NCBI RefSeq assembly: GCF_014860165.1
Contig: NZ_JACZKG010000032.1
Span: forward strand, 59,294 to 123,293
DNA length: 64,000 nt
Direction: 5' to 3'
From: Devosia sp.
Lineage (GTDB): Bacteria > Pseudomonadota > Alphaproteobacteria > Rhizobiales > Devosiaceae
Shown here: positions 1-7,718 of the stretch, in pieces
Numbering within the stretch: the stretch's first letter is position 1
How the letters are laid out: the number at the start of each line of letters is the position of its first letter
Position numbers and translations under genes: made by a program
Notes under the pieces: generated by a model
Databases searched by the model: none
What the model saw: only the letters and a program-made list of their open reading frames with translations
What the model was told of the DNA's origin: nothing

Positions 1-45
1 CGCAAATACGCTTCCGCGAAGGGCAGGACCGGGGCTACCCACCCC

Positions 46-65
46 GGCTGAGACCCTGCTCAGCC
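46..65 (-). terminator. Hairpin just downstream of the MYG1-family gene
   Basis: GGCTGAG (46-52) and CTCAGCC (59-65) form a perfect 7-bp stem with a 6-base loop, six bases past the stop codon of the minus-strand gene that ends at 71. There is no T-run after it on the minus strand, so it may be a weak or Rho-assisted 3' end rather than a true intrinsic terminator. Confidence 0.3.
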
Positions 66-70
66 CCAGC

Positions 71-991
71 CTAACGGTCGCCCAAGGCCTCGGCCACCGC
101 CAGATCGGCCATTGCCAGCGCCGCCTCGCGCGTGCGGGCAGCGGCAACGAAACGGCCATTGTGGCAGAAGCTGGCGCCGGCTACGCCACTGGCCGCCTCC
201 AGGTCAGCGTTGGTCAGACCGGCCCAGGCAGCCGGCAGGTCCGCGCGGACGTCAAAGCCCTCATCCGAGCGGCGGATCGTGGTCAGGCACCAGTCCTTGT
301 CGCGCGGATGCACCACAAACAGCAGATGGTCGGCACCAGCCTTCTCGATGGCCGGCCGGAACGGCATGCCCATGGGAAGCTCCAGCACGCGCCCTGCCCC
401 CGTGGCGACAATGGCCTGCTGCACAACCGCCTCAGCCCGCAGCTTGGCCGCGCGACGGGCAATGGCGGCCTCGAGGAAACTGCGGGCAATGGCCAGTGCG
501 CTCTGGAACGCGTTGGTCTCCGCATCCGGATCGACACTGTCGAAGTCGGGCTTGAGGGTTTCAAGCAGCACCGGCAGCGTCATTCCGCCCAGCGGGCCCG
601 ACGGGCTCAACGCGCCATTGTCGGTCAGGTCGATCGGCAGCACGAAACTGGCATCGAATGCAGCATGCAAAGCCGCGACATGCGCTTCCGGTACGTTCGA
701 AGCGGCCAGATAGTCGCGGCCAAAATGTTTCCAGATCAGGCCAAACGAACTGAACGGCTGGCCATCCTCACGCAGCGGCGCGCCGCGCTGGTGATGGTCG
801 AAAATCCCTGCCTCGGCGTCATAGGCGCCGCCGACATCATAGATGATGCGATCTGCCCCCGGCGTGATCCATTCCGGCGCGCGGCTGCGCACGATGCGCG
901 CCTGCGGGAAGATCCGCGTCAGGATCACGCTCGACAGTAGCTCATCGGCATGGAAGCCACCCGAATGGGTGACGAGGAAATCTGGGGTCAT
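71..991 (-). CDS. MYG1 family protein (UPF0160, DHH-like fold)
   Basis: A 306-residue protein of the MYG1 family. Visible motifs are THSGGFHADE at residues 8-17, DVGG at 52-55 and FDHHQ at 64-68, which are the metal-binding DHH-type signatures of the family. Eukaryotic MYG1 is described as a 3'-5' RNA exonuclease; the bacterial role is not established, so exonuclease activity here is inference. The frame stays open to an upstream ATG at 1066, but family members begin close to the THSGGFHADE motif, so I chose the ATG at 991. Neither start has a strong Shine-Dalgarno sequence. It is divergent from the F420 cassette. Confidence 0.85.
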   Translation of the reverse strand: MTPDFLVTHSGGFHADELLSSVILTRIFPQARIVRSRAPEWITPGADRIIYDVGGAYDAEAGIFDHHQRGAPLREDGQPFSSFGLIWKHFGRDYLAASNVPEAHVAALHAAFDASFVLPIDLTDNGALSPSGPLGGMTLPVLLETLKPDFDSVDPDAETNAFQSALAIARSFLEAAIARRAAKLRAEAVVQQAIVATGAGRVLELPMGMPFRPAIEKAGADHLLFVVHPRDKDWCLTTIRRSDEGFDVRADLPAAWAGLTNADLEAASGVAGASFCHNGRFVAAARTREAALAMADLAVAEALGDR

Positions 992-1094
992 GCGGGGATG
1001 CGCCTTGTGCGTGTGGCTGGAAGTTGGCACCAGATAGCCATTGCCGGGCGCCATCTCAACCGCCATTCACGTGCTAAACGAATCCAATGGACAA

Positions 1095-1114
1095 TTTTGA
1101 CCATTTGGTCAAAA
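1095..1114. promoter_or_regulatory. Perfect inverted repeat upstream of fgd (candidate operator)
   Basis: TTTTGACCA (1095-1103) and TGGTCAAAA (1106-1114) are exact 9-base inverted arms separated by TT. The site ends 36 bases before the fgd start. A weak promoter, TTCACG (1066-1071) and GACAAT (1090-1095) with 18-base spacing, would put the repeat over the transcription start. The core TTTGAYC-N4-GGTCAAA recurs in front of the second F420 oxidoreductase gene at 5784-5809, so a shared transcription factor is likely. Which regulator family binds it is unknown. Confidence 0.6.
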
Positions 1115-1150
1115 GTAGCACAACACCGCTGAGCCTTTGGGAGAATGGGC

Positions 1151-2149
1151 ATGCGCTTCGGTTACAAGGCCTCGGCCGAACAATTCGCACCCAATACCTT
1201 GCTGAAGTTTGCCATCGAGGCCGAAGAGGCCGGCTTCGAATCGGTGTTCATCAGCGATCATTTCCAGCCCTGGAAGCATACGGATGGCCACGCACCCTTC
1301 GCGCCATCCTGGATGGCCGCGGCGCTGGCGCGTACCGAGAGGATCATTGTCGGCACATCGGTGCTGACGCCGACCTTCCGTCTCCATCCCTCTGTCGTCG
1401 CGCATGCCTTCGGCACCCTGGGCGCCATGTTTCCCGACCGCGTCATCCTGGGCGTCGGCACCGGCGAGTCGCTCAACGAGGTTCCGTCCACCGGCATGGC
1501 CTGGCCCGAGCTCAAGGAACGCTCGGCCCGGCTGCGCGAGGCGGTGGCGCTCATTCGCCAGTTGTGGAGCGAGGAGCGCGTTACCTTTGATGGCGAATTC
1601 TACAAGACGCAGAACGCCACCATCTATGACCGGCCCGACCGACCTGTGCCGATCTACCTGGCCGCCGGCGGCCCGCTCAACGCCAAATATGCCGGCCGCG
1701 CCGGAGACGGCTTCATCTGCACATCCGGCAAGGGCGCCGAGCTCTATGTCGATCAGCTGCTGCCCAATGTCGCCATCGGCCGCGCCGAATCCGGCCGTGA
1801 AAACCTGCCCTTCGAGCGCATGATCGAGGTGAAGGTCTCCTTCGACCCCGATCCGGAAGCCGCGCTCAACAATACCCGGGGCTGGGCGGCGCTGTCGCTG
1901 ACGGCCGAGGAGAAGCATTCGGTGGAGGACCCTGCGGAGATGGAGCGTCTTGCGGCACAGCTTCCCATCGAGCGCATCGCCAAGCGCTGGATTGTTTCCA
2001 GCGATCCCGACGAACACGTCGCGGCCATCAGGACCTATATGGACTATGGCTTCGACCACCTGGTGTTCCATGCGCCGGGCGAGGACCAGAGCCGGTTCAT
2101 CGCGCTCTATGCCAAAGAAATCCTGCCGCGCCTGCGGGCGATTTCCTAG
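1151..2149 (+). CDS. fgd: F420-dependent glucose-6-phosphate dehydrogenase (LLM family)
   Basis: Cytosolic enzyme expected to oxidise glucose-6-phosphate to 6-phosphogluconolactone while reducing coenzyme F420 to F420H2. The 332-residue protein aligns closely with mycobacterial FGD1 as I remember it: SDHFQPW at 35-41, GVGTGE at 101-106, and TSGKG at 191-195. These place the known catalytic or substrate-binding residues His40, Trp44, Glu109 and Lys198 of the M. tuberculosis enzyme at His37, Trp41, Glu106 and Lys194. The ATG at 1145 is only one base from the GGGAG at 1139-1143, so the ATG at 1151 (7-base spacing) is preferred. It is followed after two bases by cofE. FGD is best known from Actinobacteria. 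A related family member with another alcohol substrate is the main alternative. Confidence 0.88.
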   Translation: MRFGYKASAEQFAPNTLLKFAIEAEEAGFESVFISDHFQPWKHTDGHAPFAPSWMAAALARTERIIVGTSVLTPTFRLHPSVVAHAFGTLGAMFPDRVILGVGTGESLNEVPSTGMAWPELKERSARLREAVALIRQLWSEERVTFDGEFYKTQNATIYDRPDRPVPIYLAAGGPLNAKYAGRAGDGFICTSGKGAELYVDQLLPNVAIGRAESGRENLPFERMIEVKVSFDPDPEAALNNTRGWAALSLTAEEKHSVEDPAEMERLAAQLPIERIAKRWIVSSDPDEHVAAIRTYMDYGFDHLVFHAPGEDQSRFIALYAKEILPRLRAIS

Positions 2150-2151
2150 CC

Positions 2152-2991
2152 ATGGCCATGCCGCGCTACACGGTCTGGGGCATTCCCGGCCTGCCGGAAA
2201 TCGGCGCTGGCGACGACCTCGTCGCCCTGATCGCTGCCGCCATCGACGCGACGGTGGCCGAAGATGCCGACGCTGCCCTGCGGGATGGCGACATCCTGGT
2301 GATCACCAGCAAGATCGTCTCCAAGGCCGAAGGCATGCAGGTGCCGGTGGCAGATCGAGAAAAGGCGATTACGCAAGACACCGTCCGAATCGTGGCCGAG
2401 CGCGTCCATCCTGGCGGCGTCACCAAGATCGTCGAGACTCGCCACGGCCTTATCATGGCCGCCGCCGGCATCGACACCTCCAATGTACCCGATGGCCTGG
2501 CGCTGCGCTTGCCGCTCGACCCCGACAGCTCCGCCCGCGCCCTCTGCGCCGGTTTGCGCCAGCACTTCGGCGTCGCCCTCGGCATCATCATCACCGACAC
2601 TCTCGGCCGCCCCTGGCGGGTCGGCCAGACCGATGTCGCCATCGGCGCCGCCGGCATCGTCGTGACCGACGATCTGCGCGGCGGCGTGGATGCCAATGGC
2701 CGCCCGCTCAATGTCACCATCACCGTGCTGGCCGATGAACTGGCTGGAGCCGCGGACCTCGTCAAGGGCAAGGCATCAGGCATTCCTGTCGCCGTGGTGC
2801 GCGGCCTCGCGCGTCTCGTGACCGACATGGACGCGCCGGGCGCCCGCACGCTGGTCCGCTCGGTCGATGACGACATGTTCCGTTTCGGTTCGGCCGAGGC
2901 CTATCAGCTCGGCTACCAGGCCGCGCGGGCCGAGTTGCGCGAGCCGCCGGACCACTCCGAGTCTCAGCCTAAACGCGTCAAGAAGGACTGA
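2152..2991 (+). CDS. cofE: Coenzyme F420-0:L-glutamate ligase
   Basis: GTP-dependent ligase that adds the gamma-linked glutamate tail to F420-0, the last step of F420 synthesis. The 279-residue protein carries the family blocks [16 protein letters not shown] (about 46-61), a [14 protein letters not shown] block (about 102-115), [17 protein letters not shown] (about 152-168) and a C-terminal [13 protein letters not shown] segment. It is the stand-alone CofE form without the nitroreductase-like domain of mycobacterial FbiB. The start is two bases after the fgd stop; a second ATG lies two codons in. It is the only F420 biosynthesis gene in the window, and it sits directly before an ABC importer, which suggests it finishes an imported precursor. 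Confidence 0.93.
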   Translation: MAMPRYTVWGIPGLPEIGAGDDLVALIAAAIDATVAEDADAALRDGDILVITSKIVSKAEGMQVPVADREKAITQDTVRIVAERVHPGGVTKIVETRHGLIMAAAGIDTSNVPDGLALRLPLDPDSSARALCAGLRQHFGVALGIIITDTLGRPWRVGQTDVAIGAAGIVVTDDLRGGVDANGRPLNVTITVLADELAGAADLVKGKASGIPVAVVRGLARLVTDMDAPGARTLVRSVDDDMFRFGSAEAYQLGYQAARAELREPPDHSESQPKRVKKD

Positions 2992-2994
2992 CCC

Positions 2995-3942
2995 ATGCGT
3001 CGCCTGCCCCATTTGCTCGGCCTTGCCATCCTGGCCCTCTCTGCCGGCTCCGCCCTCGCCCAGACGGGCTACCCGCTCACCCTGGACAATTGCGGCGTCC
3101 AGGTCACCCTGCCCGCCGCGCCGCAGCGGGTGGTGACCATCAAGTCAACGGCGACCGAAATGCTGCTGGCCCTCGGCCTTGGCGACCGGATTGTCGGCGT
3201 CGGCTTCCAGGATGGTCCGGCGCCCGCCCCCTGGACCGCAGCGGCGGCAGCATTGCCGGTCCTGTCGGACAAGCTGCCATCGCAGGAAGTGGTGCTCAAG
3301 GTCGAGCCGGATTTCATTTATGGCGGCTGGGAAAGCAATTTTGCTGCCGATGGCGCCGGTGAACGCCCGACCCTCGCCGAACTCGGCATCGCCAGCTATG
3401 TGTCGCCCGCTGCCTGCCGGTCGATCAAGCCGGCCAAGCTGACCTTCGACGAGGTCTTTGCCCAGATCGGCGAGATGGGGACCATATTCGACGCCGCGCC
3501 CGCTGCCGAAGCGCTGATCGCCGAGCAGAAGGCCGCGCTTGCCGCGGTCTCGCCCGACGCGCGCGGGCTGACGGCGCTTTGGTATTCCTCGGGCACCAAG
3601 GCGCCCTATGTCGGGGCTGGCAGCGGCGCACCGCAGATGATGCTGGAAGCGCTTGGTCTTAAGAACATCATGGCCGATGTGGACGATGGCTGGGTCGCCG
3701 CGAGCTGGGAGGCGGTGGTCGACGCCAATCCCGATGTCATCGTGCTGGTCGACGCCACCTGGAACTCGGCGGAGCAGAAGAAGAAGCTGCTGGCGGAAAA
3801 CCCCATCACCAGCCAGCTCGATGCGGTCGTCAACCAGCGCTACCTCATCGTGCCGTTCCCCGCCTCCGAGGCTGGCGTGCGCAATGTCGGCGCCACCGCG
3901 GACATGGCGGCGCAACTGGCCGGCCTCACCTTCGCGCCGTGA
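2995..3942 (+). CDS. ABC transporter substrate-binding protein, proposed F420-0 binding
   Basis: A 315-residue periplasmic protein of the BtuF/FhuD-like class III type. Residues 1-22 form a signal peptide ending in SALAQ. The mature part begins with YPLTLDNCG, then PQRVVTIKSTATEMLLALGLGD, and has VLSDKLPSQEVVL, GGWESNF, LWYSSG and a C-terminal AGVRNV segment. These phrases match the protein set that I recall as TIGR03868, proposed to bind F420-0 in Actinobacteria. The Shine-Dalgarno AAGGA lies just before the ATG. Position between cofE and its permease supports this substrate. Cobalamin or a siderophore is the structural-family alternative, but no cobalamin riboswitch or TonB receptor gene is nearby. 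Confidence 0.85.
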   Translation: MRRLPHLLGLAILALSAGSALAQTGYPLTLDNCGVQVTLPAAPQRVVTIKSTATEMLLALGLGDRIVGVGFQDGPAPAPWTAAAAALPVLSDKLPSQEVVLKVEPDFIYGGWESNFAADGAGERPTLAELGIASYVSPAACRSIKPAKLTFDEVFAQIGEMGTIFDAAPAAEALIAEQKAALAAVSPDARGLTALWYSSGTKAPYVGAGSGAPQMMLEALGLKNIMADVDDGWVAASWEAVVDANPDVIVLVDATWNSAEQKKKLLAENPITSQLDAVVNQRYLIVPFPASEAGVRNVGATADMAAQLAGLTFAP

Positions 3943-4952
3943 ACCAGCGGACCCTGGTCACGCTCTGCCTGAGCCTGTTGGCGCTTCTGTTCGCCAGCCT
4001 GGTACTGGCGGTGACCTTCGGGCCAGCCGACATCGCCCCATCGGAGGTGTGGCTGACCATCGGCCATCACTTCGGCCTTCTGCCCGAGAGCCCCGTAAGT
4101 CGCCTGCGCGACGCCATTATCTGGGAGTTGCGCCTGCCGCGCGTCCTCACCGCGGCAGCGGTGGGGGCCGGGCTGGCGCTCTGCGGCGCGGTGATGCAGG
4201 CGCTGACGCGCAATCCCCTGGCCGATCCCTATCTGCTAGGCCTGTCATCCGGCGCTTCGCTGGGGGCCGTTGCATTCCTGCTCATGGGGGCGGCGCTGCT
4301 GATGCCGCTGGGCGCCTTCCTTGGCGCCGGCGCCGCCATGGCGTTGACGCTGCTGGTGACCCAACTGCTCGGCGGCGCGACGCCAACGCGGGCCATCCTG
4401 GCCGGCATTTCCATCTCGGCGCTCGCCGCCGCCGCAACGTCATTCCTGATCTTCTGGTCGGCCACTGGTGATTCCTACCGCGAAATCCTGAGCTGGCTGA
4501 TGGGCTCGCTCAGCGGCGTCGTTTGGTCGGAAGCCCTGCTGGTGCTGGCGGCGCTGGCACTGGCCGGCCTTCCCATCCTGCTGTCAGGCCGCGCGCTCGA
4601 CGCCTTCGCCTTCGGCGACACGGCGGCAGCGACGCTAGGGGTGGACGTTGCCCGCCTGCGCTGGCTGCTGCTGGGCGGCACGGCGCTGCTGACCGGCGTG
4701 TTGGTCTCGATCGGCGGCGCCATCGGCTTTGTCGGCCTGATCGTACCGCACGTGGTGCGGTTGCTGACCGGCTCGCGCCATCGCGTGCTGCTGCCGCTTG
4801 CCATGCTGCTGGGCGCCAGCTTCATGATCTGGACCGACACTGCCGCGCGCAGCCTCTTTGCGCCCCGCGAACTGCCGGTCGGCATCATCACCGCCCTGCT
4901 GGGCGCGCCGATCTTCCTGGCCGTCCTGCTGCGCTACAGGCGGATCACATGA
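3939..4952 (+). CDS. ABC transporter permease, FecCD/BtuC family, proposed F420-0 importer
   Basis: A 337-residue integral inner-membrane protein with about ten hydrophobic segments and the FecCD signatures LRLPRVLTAAAVGAGLALCG, TRNPLADPYLLGLSSGAS and, near the C-terminus, IGGAIGFVGLIVPHVVRLL. It would form the translocation pore as a homodimer. Translation starts at a GTG that overlaps the stop codon of the binding protein (GTGA), so the two are coupled. The recalled TIGR03869 group of proposed F420-0 permeases occurs in the same gene order. Substrate is inferred from neighbours, not from the permease itself. Confidence 0.88.
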   Translation: MNQRTLVTLCLSLLALLFASLVLAVTFGPADIAPSEVWLTIGHHFGLLPESPVSRLRDAIIWELRLPRVLTAAAVGAGLALCGAVMQALTRNPLADPYLLGLSSGASLGAVAFLLMGAALLMPLGAFLGAGAAMALTLLVTQLLGGATPTRAILAGISISALAAAATSFLIFWSATGDSYREILSWLMGSLSGVVWSEALLVLAALALAGLPILLSGRALDAFAFGDTAAATLGVDVARLRWLLLGGTALLTGVLVSIGGAIGFVGLIVPHVVRLLTGSRHRVLLPLAMLLGASFMIWTDTAARSLFAPRELPVGIITALLGAPIFLAVLLRYRRIT

Positions 4953-5734
4953 GCGCAGGGCTGTCGGTTCACAGTGTTAGCGTTCAACTGGGCGCACAGA
5001 CCATCCTCGATGCTGTCGACCTGACCGCCGAGCCTGGCATGGTCACCGGCCTCATCGGCCCCAACGGGGCGGGCAAATCGACACTGCTGCGCGCCATACT
5101 GGGCCTTGCCCCTATTGAGAGTGGGACCGTTTCGTTCGGCGGCACCGACCTGCTCGCCATGACGCGGCGCAGGCGCGCACAGTTCGCCACCTTCGTGGAA
5201 CAGAGTGCCGGCACCGACGCGCGGCTGACGACGCGTGAAGTGGTCCTGCTGGGCCGCATACCGTTCCAGACCGTGTGGCAGGTCTCCCCCTCTGCCGAGG
5301 ATACGAGCCTTGCCGAGGCTGCTTTGGCTGCCGTCGACATGCTGGCCTTTGCCGACCGGCTCTATCACACGCTGTCCGGCGGCGAGCAGCAGCGCGTCCA
5401 GATCGCCCGCGCATTGGCGCAGCAGCCGCGCCTGTTGCTGCTCGATGAGCCCACCAGCCACCTTGATGTGCATGCGCAACTGGCCACGCTCGCCTTGCTG
5501 CATCAACGCGCCAGGGCCGGCGGCACCATATTGCTGGCCCTGCATGACCTCAATCTCGCGGCCGGCTTCTGCGACGCGCTGATTCTGCTGCATGACGGCA
5601 GGCAGGTCGCAGCCGGCCCGCCGGAGCAGGTATTGACCCCTGCCCTGCTCCGCGCGGTCTATGGCGTGGACGTCACCGTATTGCGCCATCCCCGGAACGG
5701 TCGCCCGCTGATTGCCTATGACCTGCCGGGCTAA
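4949..5734 (+). CDS. ABC transporter ATP-binding protein, proposed F420-0 importer
   Basis: A 261-residue nucleotide-binding subunit. It shows a Walker A motif GPNGAGKST, the ABC signature LSGGEQQR, Walker B LLLLDEPTSHLD and the switch histidine in LALHDLN. The start ATG overlaps the permease stop (ATGA). It belongs to the BtuD/FhuC/HmuV type; the recalled TIGR03873 subgroup is the proposed F420-0 ATPase. With the two preceding genes it makes a complete class II-type importer lacking only an outer-membrane receptor. It is the last gene before an 80-base gap that carries a new promoter and operator. Confidence 0.88.
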   Translation: MSAGLSVHSVSVQLGAQTILDAVDLTAEPGMVTGLIGPNGAGKSTLLRAILGLAPIESGTVSFGGTDLLAMTRRRRAQFATFVEQSAGTDARLTTREVVLLGRIPFQTVWQVSPSAEDTSLAEAALAAVDMLAFADRLYHTLSGGEQQRVQIARALAQQPRLLLLDEPTSHLDVHAQLATLALLHQRARAGGTILLALHDLNLAAGFCDALILLHDGRQVAAGPPEQVLTPALLRAVYGVDVTVLRHPRNGRPLIAYDLPG

Positions 5735-5758
5735 TTCGACATCGGCGCGCAATTGCGA

Positions 5759-5809
5759 TTGACAATCGCCGAGCGCCGACCCAAAAATTTGATCGGCTGG
5801 TCAAATTTT
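5759..5809 (+). promoter_or_regulatory. Promoter with overlapping inverted-repeat operator before the second F420 oxidoreductase
   Basis: TTGACA at 5759-5764 is a perfect -35 hexamer; an A/T-rich -10 candidate lies at about 5783-5789. From 5784 to 5809 there is an imperfect inverted repeat, AAAATTTGATC then GG-CT then GGTCAAATTTT, matching in 11 of 13 positions per arm. Its core has the same arms and the same four-base gap between GAYC and GGTC as the fgd site at 1095-1114. Overlap with the -10 region suggests repression. Confidence 0.6.
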
Positions 5810-5835
5810 AGACCGTGGCAAAGCGGGAGGCGCTC

Positions 5836-6837
5836 ATGGAATTCGGCATCACGTTCAAGGGCTTCATCGAAGCCGAGCGCGCACGCTATCTGGTGCGCGC
5901 CGCCGAATATGCCGGGTTCAGCTATTGCTGGTTCTATGACAGCCACATCCTGTGGCGCGATTGCTATGCCGCCATCGCCATGTGCATGGAACACACCACC
6001 AATATGCGGTTCGGACCGCTGGTGACCAATCCCGATGTCCGCGACTGGTCGGTCGCCGCCTCCATCTTCGGCTCGCTGTCCAAGCAGAGTGGCGGGCGCT
6101 TCGACCTGGCCGTGGGTCGCGGCGACTCCTCGATGCGCGTCATGGGCAAGAAGCCGGCCACGCTGGCGCGCGTGGCGGACTTCATTGCCAAGACCCAGGC
6201 CATGGTGCGCGGTGAAGAGGTCACCTATGGCGAGATCCCTGCCGCCGTGAAGTTCCCTTGGGCCGTCGGCCACGAAATGCCAAGCTGGATCGCCGCCTAC
6301 GGCCCGCTGGCGCTCAAGACAGCAGGCGAACATGCCGACGGCGTCGTGTTGCAACTGGCCGATCCCGGGCTTTGCAAGTGGTTCACAGACCAGTGCATCG
6401 AGGCCGGTAAGGCCGCGGGTAAGAATATGTCGAACTTCCGCTCCATGGCCGCCGCACCCGCCTATTTCGGTGACAAGGCCCGCGCCATCGAAGCCACCAA
6501 GTGGTTCCCGGCTATGGTGGGCAACCACGTCGCCGACATTGTCGAGAAATACGGCGCCGACAACGACCAGATCCCCAAGAGCCTCACCAGCTATATCGAG
6601 AAGCGCCGCGGCTACGACTATTCCAAGCATGGCCAGTCGGATAACCCGTTCCTCGACTTCATCACCCCTGATGTGGTGGAGAATTTCTGTGTGCTGGGCG
6701 AACCCGAAGACCATATCGCCAAGATGCACGCCCTCAAGGATGCCGGCGTGACCCAGTTCAACATCTATCTCGACAGCGGCGACGAGGAAGAAATCATCGC
6801 CAATTACGGCCGTCACGTCATCCCGGCCTTCCGCTGA
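5836..6837 (+). CDS. LLM-class F420-dependent oxidoreductase, CPS_4081-like family
   Basis: A 333-residue TIM-barrel oxidoreductase of the luciferase-like superfamily, close to methylenetetrahydromethanopterin reductase. Recognisable features are MEFGITFKGF at the N-terminus, a WFYDSHILWRDCY segment, GPLVTNPDVRDW, and DLAVGRGDSSMRVMGKKPAT. It resembles the family I recall as TIGR03842, which has an actinobacterial and a proteobacterial branch and no known substrate. A GTG at 5815 is in frame, but GGGAGG at 5825-5830 fits the ATG at 5836. Fgd could supply its F420H2. That it uses F420 rather than FMN is inferred from family and context. Confidence 0.8.
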   Translation: MEFGITFKGFIEAERARYLVRAAEYAGFSYCWFYDSHILWRDCYAAIAMCMEHTTNMRFGPLVTNPDVRDWSVAASIFGSLSKQSGGRFDLAVGRGDSSMRVMGKKPATLARVADFIAKTQAMVRGEEVTYGEIPAAVKFPWAVGHEMPSWIAAYGPLALKTAGEHADGVVLQLADPGLCKWFTDQCIEAGKAAGKNMSNFRSMAAAPAYFGDKARAIEATKWFPAMVGNHVADIVEKYGADNDQIPKSLTSYIEKRRGYDYSKHGQSDNPFLDFITPDVVENFCVLGEPEDHIAKMHALKDAGVTQFNIYLDSGDEEEIIANYGRHVIPAFR

Positions 6838-6878
6838 TAGCGGGGGGCCACTGGTGCTCTGCCGCAACGGCTGTTGCC

Positions 6879-7715
6879 CTAGCGGTTGAGGATGGTTCCG
6901 GTCGTCACATCGATCTGCATGCCGTCAAAGGCCGGCGTCACATTGGCCGGCGTATGGGCTTCGGTGCGGGCGTAGTCGAGGTCGATGTGCAGGTTGGTCA
7001 GCACCGCCTGCCTCGGCGCCAGGCGGGCGATCCACTCGAGCGTCTCCGGCAGGCTCAGATGGCTGGGATGCGGCGTTGGCCGCAGCGCATCGATAACCCA
7101 GACGTCGAGACCGGAAAGCGCCGCAAGCGAGTCCTCGGGAAAGCCCGACACGTCGCAGGAATAGGCTAGATTGCCGATGCGGAAGCCCAGCGAGGCGATA
7201 TTGCCATGGGACTGCTCGAACGCGGTCACGGCGATCGTGCCACCCGGCCCATCCACTTCGAGCACATCCCCGTCGGCGATCTCGTGCGCGTTGAGAATGG
7301 GCGGATAGTCGCTGCCATGCGGCGAGACAAAGCAGTAGCCGAAAGCCTCCCGCACCCGGGCGCCGGTTTCGGCATCGAAATACACATCCACGCGGCGACG
7401 ATTGTGCAGCGCCAGCACCCGCAGGTCATCGATGCCGTGGATGTGGTCGGCATGGGCATGCGTGTAGAGCACGGCCTCAACGCGGTCGACCTCGGCGGCC
7501 AGCATCTGTTCGCGCAGGTCGCAGCCCGTGTCGATCACGATGCGGGTCGGCGTGTCGCTCCCCTCGCTCCAGCCCTCGAGCAGCAGCGAGCAGCGCAGGC
7601 GCCGGTTGCGTGGCTCACTGGGGTCGCAGTCGCCCCACACATTGCCGATGCGCGGCACCCCGCCGGATGATCCGCAGCCCAGTATGGTCGCGATGATCCT
7701 CTCGGCGGCCGGCAT
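6879..7715 (-). CDS. MBL-fold metallohydrolase, PhnP-like
   Basis: A 278-residue metallo-beta-lactamase-fold hydrolase. It begins with a LGCGSSGGVPRIG block (about 12-24) and has the metal site THAHADHIHGIDD (HxHxDH at 86-91), a SHG histidine in the middle and a TNLHID segment near the C-terminus. Similar proteins include PhnP, a cyclic phosphodiesterase, but there are no phosphonate genes nearby, so the substrate is unknown. It is the last gene of the minus-strand operon, three bases after tatD, an association I recall from many alphaproteobacteria. Confidence 0.85.
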   Translation of the reverse strand: MPAAERIIATILGCGSSGGVPRIGNVWGDCDPSEPRNRRLRCSLLLEGWSEGSDTPTRIVIDTGCDLREQMLAAEVDRVEAVLYTHAHADHIHGIDDLRVLALHNRRRVDVYFDAETGARVREAFGYCFVSPHGSDYPPILNAHEIADGDVLEVDGPGGTIAVTAFEQSHGNIASLGFRIGNLAYSCDVSGFPEDSLAALSGLDVWVIDALRPTPHPSHLSLPETLEWIARLAPRQAVLTNLHIDLDYARTEAHTPANVTPAFDGMQIDVTTGTILNR

Positions 7716-7718
7716 GGG

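Noticed and set aside
46..65. GGCTGAGA-like sequence suggesting a thiamine pyrophosphate riboswitch
   Set aside because: The second conserved half (CTGATC and the following stem) is missing, and the region is the 3' side of a minus-strand gene with no thiamine gene nearby.
2995..5734. Cobalamin (BtuFCD) importer
   Set aside because: Fold family fits, but no cobalamin riboswitch or receptor is present, and placement between cofE and F420 enzymes plus binding-protein motifs fit the proposed F420-0 group. Kept as the main alternative, not as the call.
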